In this document: positions 61,350-64,000 of the stretch, in pieces
Numbering within the stretch: position 1 is the first letter of the stretch
How the letters are laid out: every line of letters starts with the position of its first letter
NCBI GenBank assembly: GCA_024036415.1
Contig: JAMWET010007215.1
Span: 1-64,000 of the forward strand
Source: Prochilodus magdalenae
Lineage: Eukaryota; Chordata; Actinopteri; Characiformes; Prochilodontidae
Length of the DNA stretch: 64,000 nt
Reading direction: 5' to 3'
Notes under the pieces: generated by a model
Databases searched by the model: none
The model's input: the letters and a program-made list of their open reading frames with translations, nothing else
What the model was told of the DNA's origin: nothing
Made by a program: the position numbers and the translations under genes

Positions 61350-62590
61350 TGCAACCCCAATTCCCAAAAAGTTGGAATAATGTGTAAAATGTAAATATAT
61401 TTAAATTAAAACTGAATACATTCATTAGCAAATTTCATAGAACCATATTAATAACAATAGGACATAGACACATATCAGACATTGAAAGTGAGACATTTTA
61501 CCATTTCACGAAAATTATTAACTTAGTTAGAACTTGATGGCAGCAATGCATCTCAAAAAAGTTAGGATAGGGGAATAAAAAAAGCTGGAAAAGTAAGTAG
61601 TACTAATAAAAAGAGCATTTTAGAGAGGCAAATGGTTTCAGAAGCAAAGATGGGCAGAGGTTCACCAATCTGTAAAAACTGAATCCAAAAAATTTAAACA
61701 ATTTCATAAGAATGTTTCTCAGCATAAAATCAGTTTTATTTGTGCATAAAATCTACAGTACCTCTTATTATCAAAAGATTCAGAGTATTTGGAGAAATCC
61801 ATGGGTGCAAGGGAGAAGGCAGAGGGTCAATATCAGATACTTGTGATCTTTGGGCCGTCACACGGCACTGCATTAAACAACAGATAAACAGATAAATCAA
61901 AATGTTTTATTCTTTTTGAATAAAACCAGTTACACCGTGCCCTGTGGACACAGGGACTGTCCAGCTTGTTATGAGTGCACAGTTTAAAAGCCTGCATCTC
62001 TGATGGTATGAGGTTGTATTGCTGCCTATGGCATGGGCAGCTTACGTATCATGCTGAACAGTATATGGAGGTTTTAAAAACAACATATGCTCCCATCCAG
62101 ACTTTGCTTCTGTAAGTGAAGGCCTTGCATATATCACCAAGACAATAACCCACATACTGCATCCATCACAACAGCATGGCTTTGCAGAAGAAGAGTCTGG
62201 ATGTGAAACCTCCCTGCAGTCCAGACCTTTAACCAATAGGCACATTATTTGACGCATCATCAAACGAAAAATCTGACAAAAAAGACCCAGGACTGTCGAG
62301 CAGCTAACATAACTCCAGCAATTGGTTTCAGTTTGTCTCACTTCCCAGACCTTTTCAGGTTGTAGTTAAAAGAAGAGGTGATGCTACACAATGGTAGACA
62401 TGGCCCTGTCTTTTGAGATGTGTTGCTGCCATTAAGTTCTTAATTAGTTAATCATTTTTATGAAATGGTAAAATGTCTCCCTTTCAACATCTGATATATG
62501 TCTGTTCTTTTGTCAATCCAATGTGGAACCAAGAGATTTGCAAATCATTGCATTCTGTTTTTATTTACCTTTGTTTGTTATTTTACACAG
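61350..62590 (+). mobile_element. Degenerate Tc1/mariner-type element, family E
   Basis: It begins tgcaaccccaattcccaaaa agttgg, the tip of a fish family that I recall with an accompanying inverted end (ccaactttttggaattggggtt). The interior follows that family: 'aaagatgggcagaggttcac' (61650), 'tcaaaagattcagagtattt' (61773), 'cctgcatctctgatggtatg' (61990), 'gccttgcatatatcaccaag' (62123), 'ctgcagtccagacctttaac' (62214) and 'gtaaaatgtctccctttcaa' (62467). The right end stops at 'ttattttacacag' without the matching tip. Large parts of the transposase gene are missing and no frame is open. Confidence 0.82.
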
Positions 62591-62735
62591 TTAATGATTG
62601 TTTTTGACAAGCAATTCAATAAATGAAGAAAGGTACTCTTAAATTCTAGCACAGTACTATAAGTTAAGTTAAGTTATGTAACTAAAGAACTGAATTGAGC
62701 AACAAACAAATTCTTGTGTTTTACTTCTCTCATGG

Positions 62736-62888
62736 GGTCCACTTGATGTTTCTGTGGTTGTGTACCAAAACAATAATTTCCCCTGAGGTCCACTTGAAGT
62801 TTCTGTGGTTGTGTGCCAAAACAATCTTTTCCCCAGAGGTCCACTTGATGTTTATGTGGTTGTGTACCAAAAACAAAATCTTTCCAAG
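62736..62888 (+). repeat. 51-bp minisatellite, three copies
   Basis: Units start with ggtccacttga at 62736, 62787 and 62838 (period 51, 51), each including 'tctgtggttgtgt' (third: 'tatgtggttgtgt') and 'ccaaaacaa'. The copies differ by a few substitutions. Because 51 is a multiple of three, one frame stays open through all units and shows a repeated VHLMFLWLCTK peptide; there is no other sign of coding. Confidence 0.9.
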
Positions 62889-64000
62889 ACCACTTACCAA
62901 CTTCCTTCTATCGCTCAGAATTAAATGAGTTGTTTTTGTTACTGTGCCTTTAAGAAATGTGTATTTAGTGATATGAGAGGATGCCTGTGTTCTGCTTAGT
63001 TAAAAATAAACGTGTAGTCTGTTATTAAAATGCTTGTTCATGCTACGTTTTTGTTAGCCTGAAACCTGTTTTCATTTTCAAGGACTCTTATGGTGCGTTG
63101 TGTACCAAGCCTCATAGTTTACTGCTAGCAGGAATGACCATGAATAGTGATATCCCACTTAAGGTTTTCTAAAACCAACTTTAATTTGTTGACTTTTGAT
63201 GCTGGTATCAATGGAAGTGAGCCCTAAACTCTATTTTAACCAAGACCTGAGCCAGTGATAAAAAGATACAGCAGAGATTAACCCAGCCTAAATGCAGTTT
63301 ACTCAGTTTTGAGTAGCTAGATTAAAAATCATCCATCAGTCCAATTCCAACAATTCCACATACTGAGGGGTGAGGGGAAAGTATACTGAGGAAATCATTA
63401 CTACAGTGTTTAAAAGAATAAAGATCTGATCTCAGGAGGTATAGACAGCATAACTCTTAGTAGTCAGACTCACTCCTGCTTCACCCTCCTCCGTCAGAAA
63501 GGCCCTTGAGCTGATTATGCTGAAAAAACACAGAATTGTAGACTAGACCCTCGTCATTGTCTCGTCAGAAGTCAACGTCTACTTCTAGATAAGCCAGAAT
63601 AAAGGATTCAGTTCCTTTGGAACCTACTCCTGATCACTTTTCGTCCGTTAGGGGGTTAATGTGAGACAGAGCACCATTTTCCCCTTCTATATTCAGTTAT
63701 CAGTAAAACTGGTGGATCAGTTATGGACCTTGTCTGGGTTCTTTGGAAAGCCCCCCATGTCACAATATATAAAGTTACAGTGGTATAATGATGGACACAG
63801 AAGTTTGACACATAAAGCCTATTTGATCCTTATACTACAAAGCTCATGCCCATCCCATCCATCAGAGTTTCAGAGCAGGCTCCAGTAAATCTTTTGCACC
63901 AGCAACCCCAAGGAGCCCTGCACTGTCTATGTGTCTTTCAGAGCGCTTATTTTCATGTTTATGTTTTTATGTTTGATTTGGCTGGAGACATTTTTAGCTC
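62889..64000. other. Intergenic stretch, no recognisable feature
   Basis: Nothing recognised on either strand up to the window's end. Confidence 0.5.

Noticed and set aside
62736..62888. CRISPR-like array.
   Set aside because: Units are tandem and contiguous with no unique spacers, in a vertebrate context.

Overview
The window is nuclear DNA from a teleost fish, most likely an otophysan (catfish, characin or relative). It is AT-rich and almost free of coding sequence. It carries many Tc1/mariner transposons of several fish families, a 5'-truncated Rex1-type LINE, a foldback MITE of a type I associate with otophysan genomes, and many TA/CA microsatellites. No prokaryotic or viral genes were seen.

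Only one host gene could be supported. A 105-bp minus-strand exon at 14655-14759 has a clean 3' splice site, ATG, 35 codons and a 5' splice site, and encodes the N-terminus of a ZMAT4-like matrin/U1-type zinc-finger protein. A CpG-rich block at about 31348-31815 ends on its left in a minus-strand GTGAGT donor. It is the natural candidate for the promoter and 5' non-coding exon of the same gene. The gene would then run right to left, with intron 1 at 14760-31346 and later exons beyond the left edge. From 31.8 to 64 kb I see upstream/intergenic DNA, repeats and possibly regulatory DNA, but no exon I can defend.

Region by region: (1) 1-9028 is one giant imperfect palindrome (centre about 4740). 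Everything in 4.8-9.0 kb, including a Tc1 end, a second Tc1 relic and a SINE-like segment, recurs inverted in 1-4.67 kb. In stretches aligned by eye, the left arm differs mainly by single-base insertions, which looks more like uncorrected long-read sequence than evolutionary decay, so the first 4.7 kb may be a fold-back assembly artefact. (2) 8390-9973 is a full-length Tc1 (family A) with long inverted repeats and a broken transposase. (3) 12537-14433 is a 128-bp, roughly 97-98% identical inverted repeat enclosing two truncated Tc1 copies (families B and C) placed end to end. (4) Intron 1 holds a Tc1-B copy (25996-27336), a Tc1 relic and a Tc1-D MITE. (5) Upstream are a Tc1-D relic, an unclassified repeat split by the Rex1 LINE (its intact counterpart is at 55.1 kb), a candidate solo LTR, a foldback MITE, a G-quadruplex-prone block between two halves of a diverged duplication, a Tc1-C copy at 58.3 kb, another Tc1-like element at 61.35 kb and a 51-bp minisatellite.

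All transposase and reverse-transcriptase reading frames seen are broken, so nothing here looks autonomous. Family names rest on recollection of consensus sequences and visible motifs; no database search was possible.
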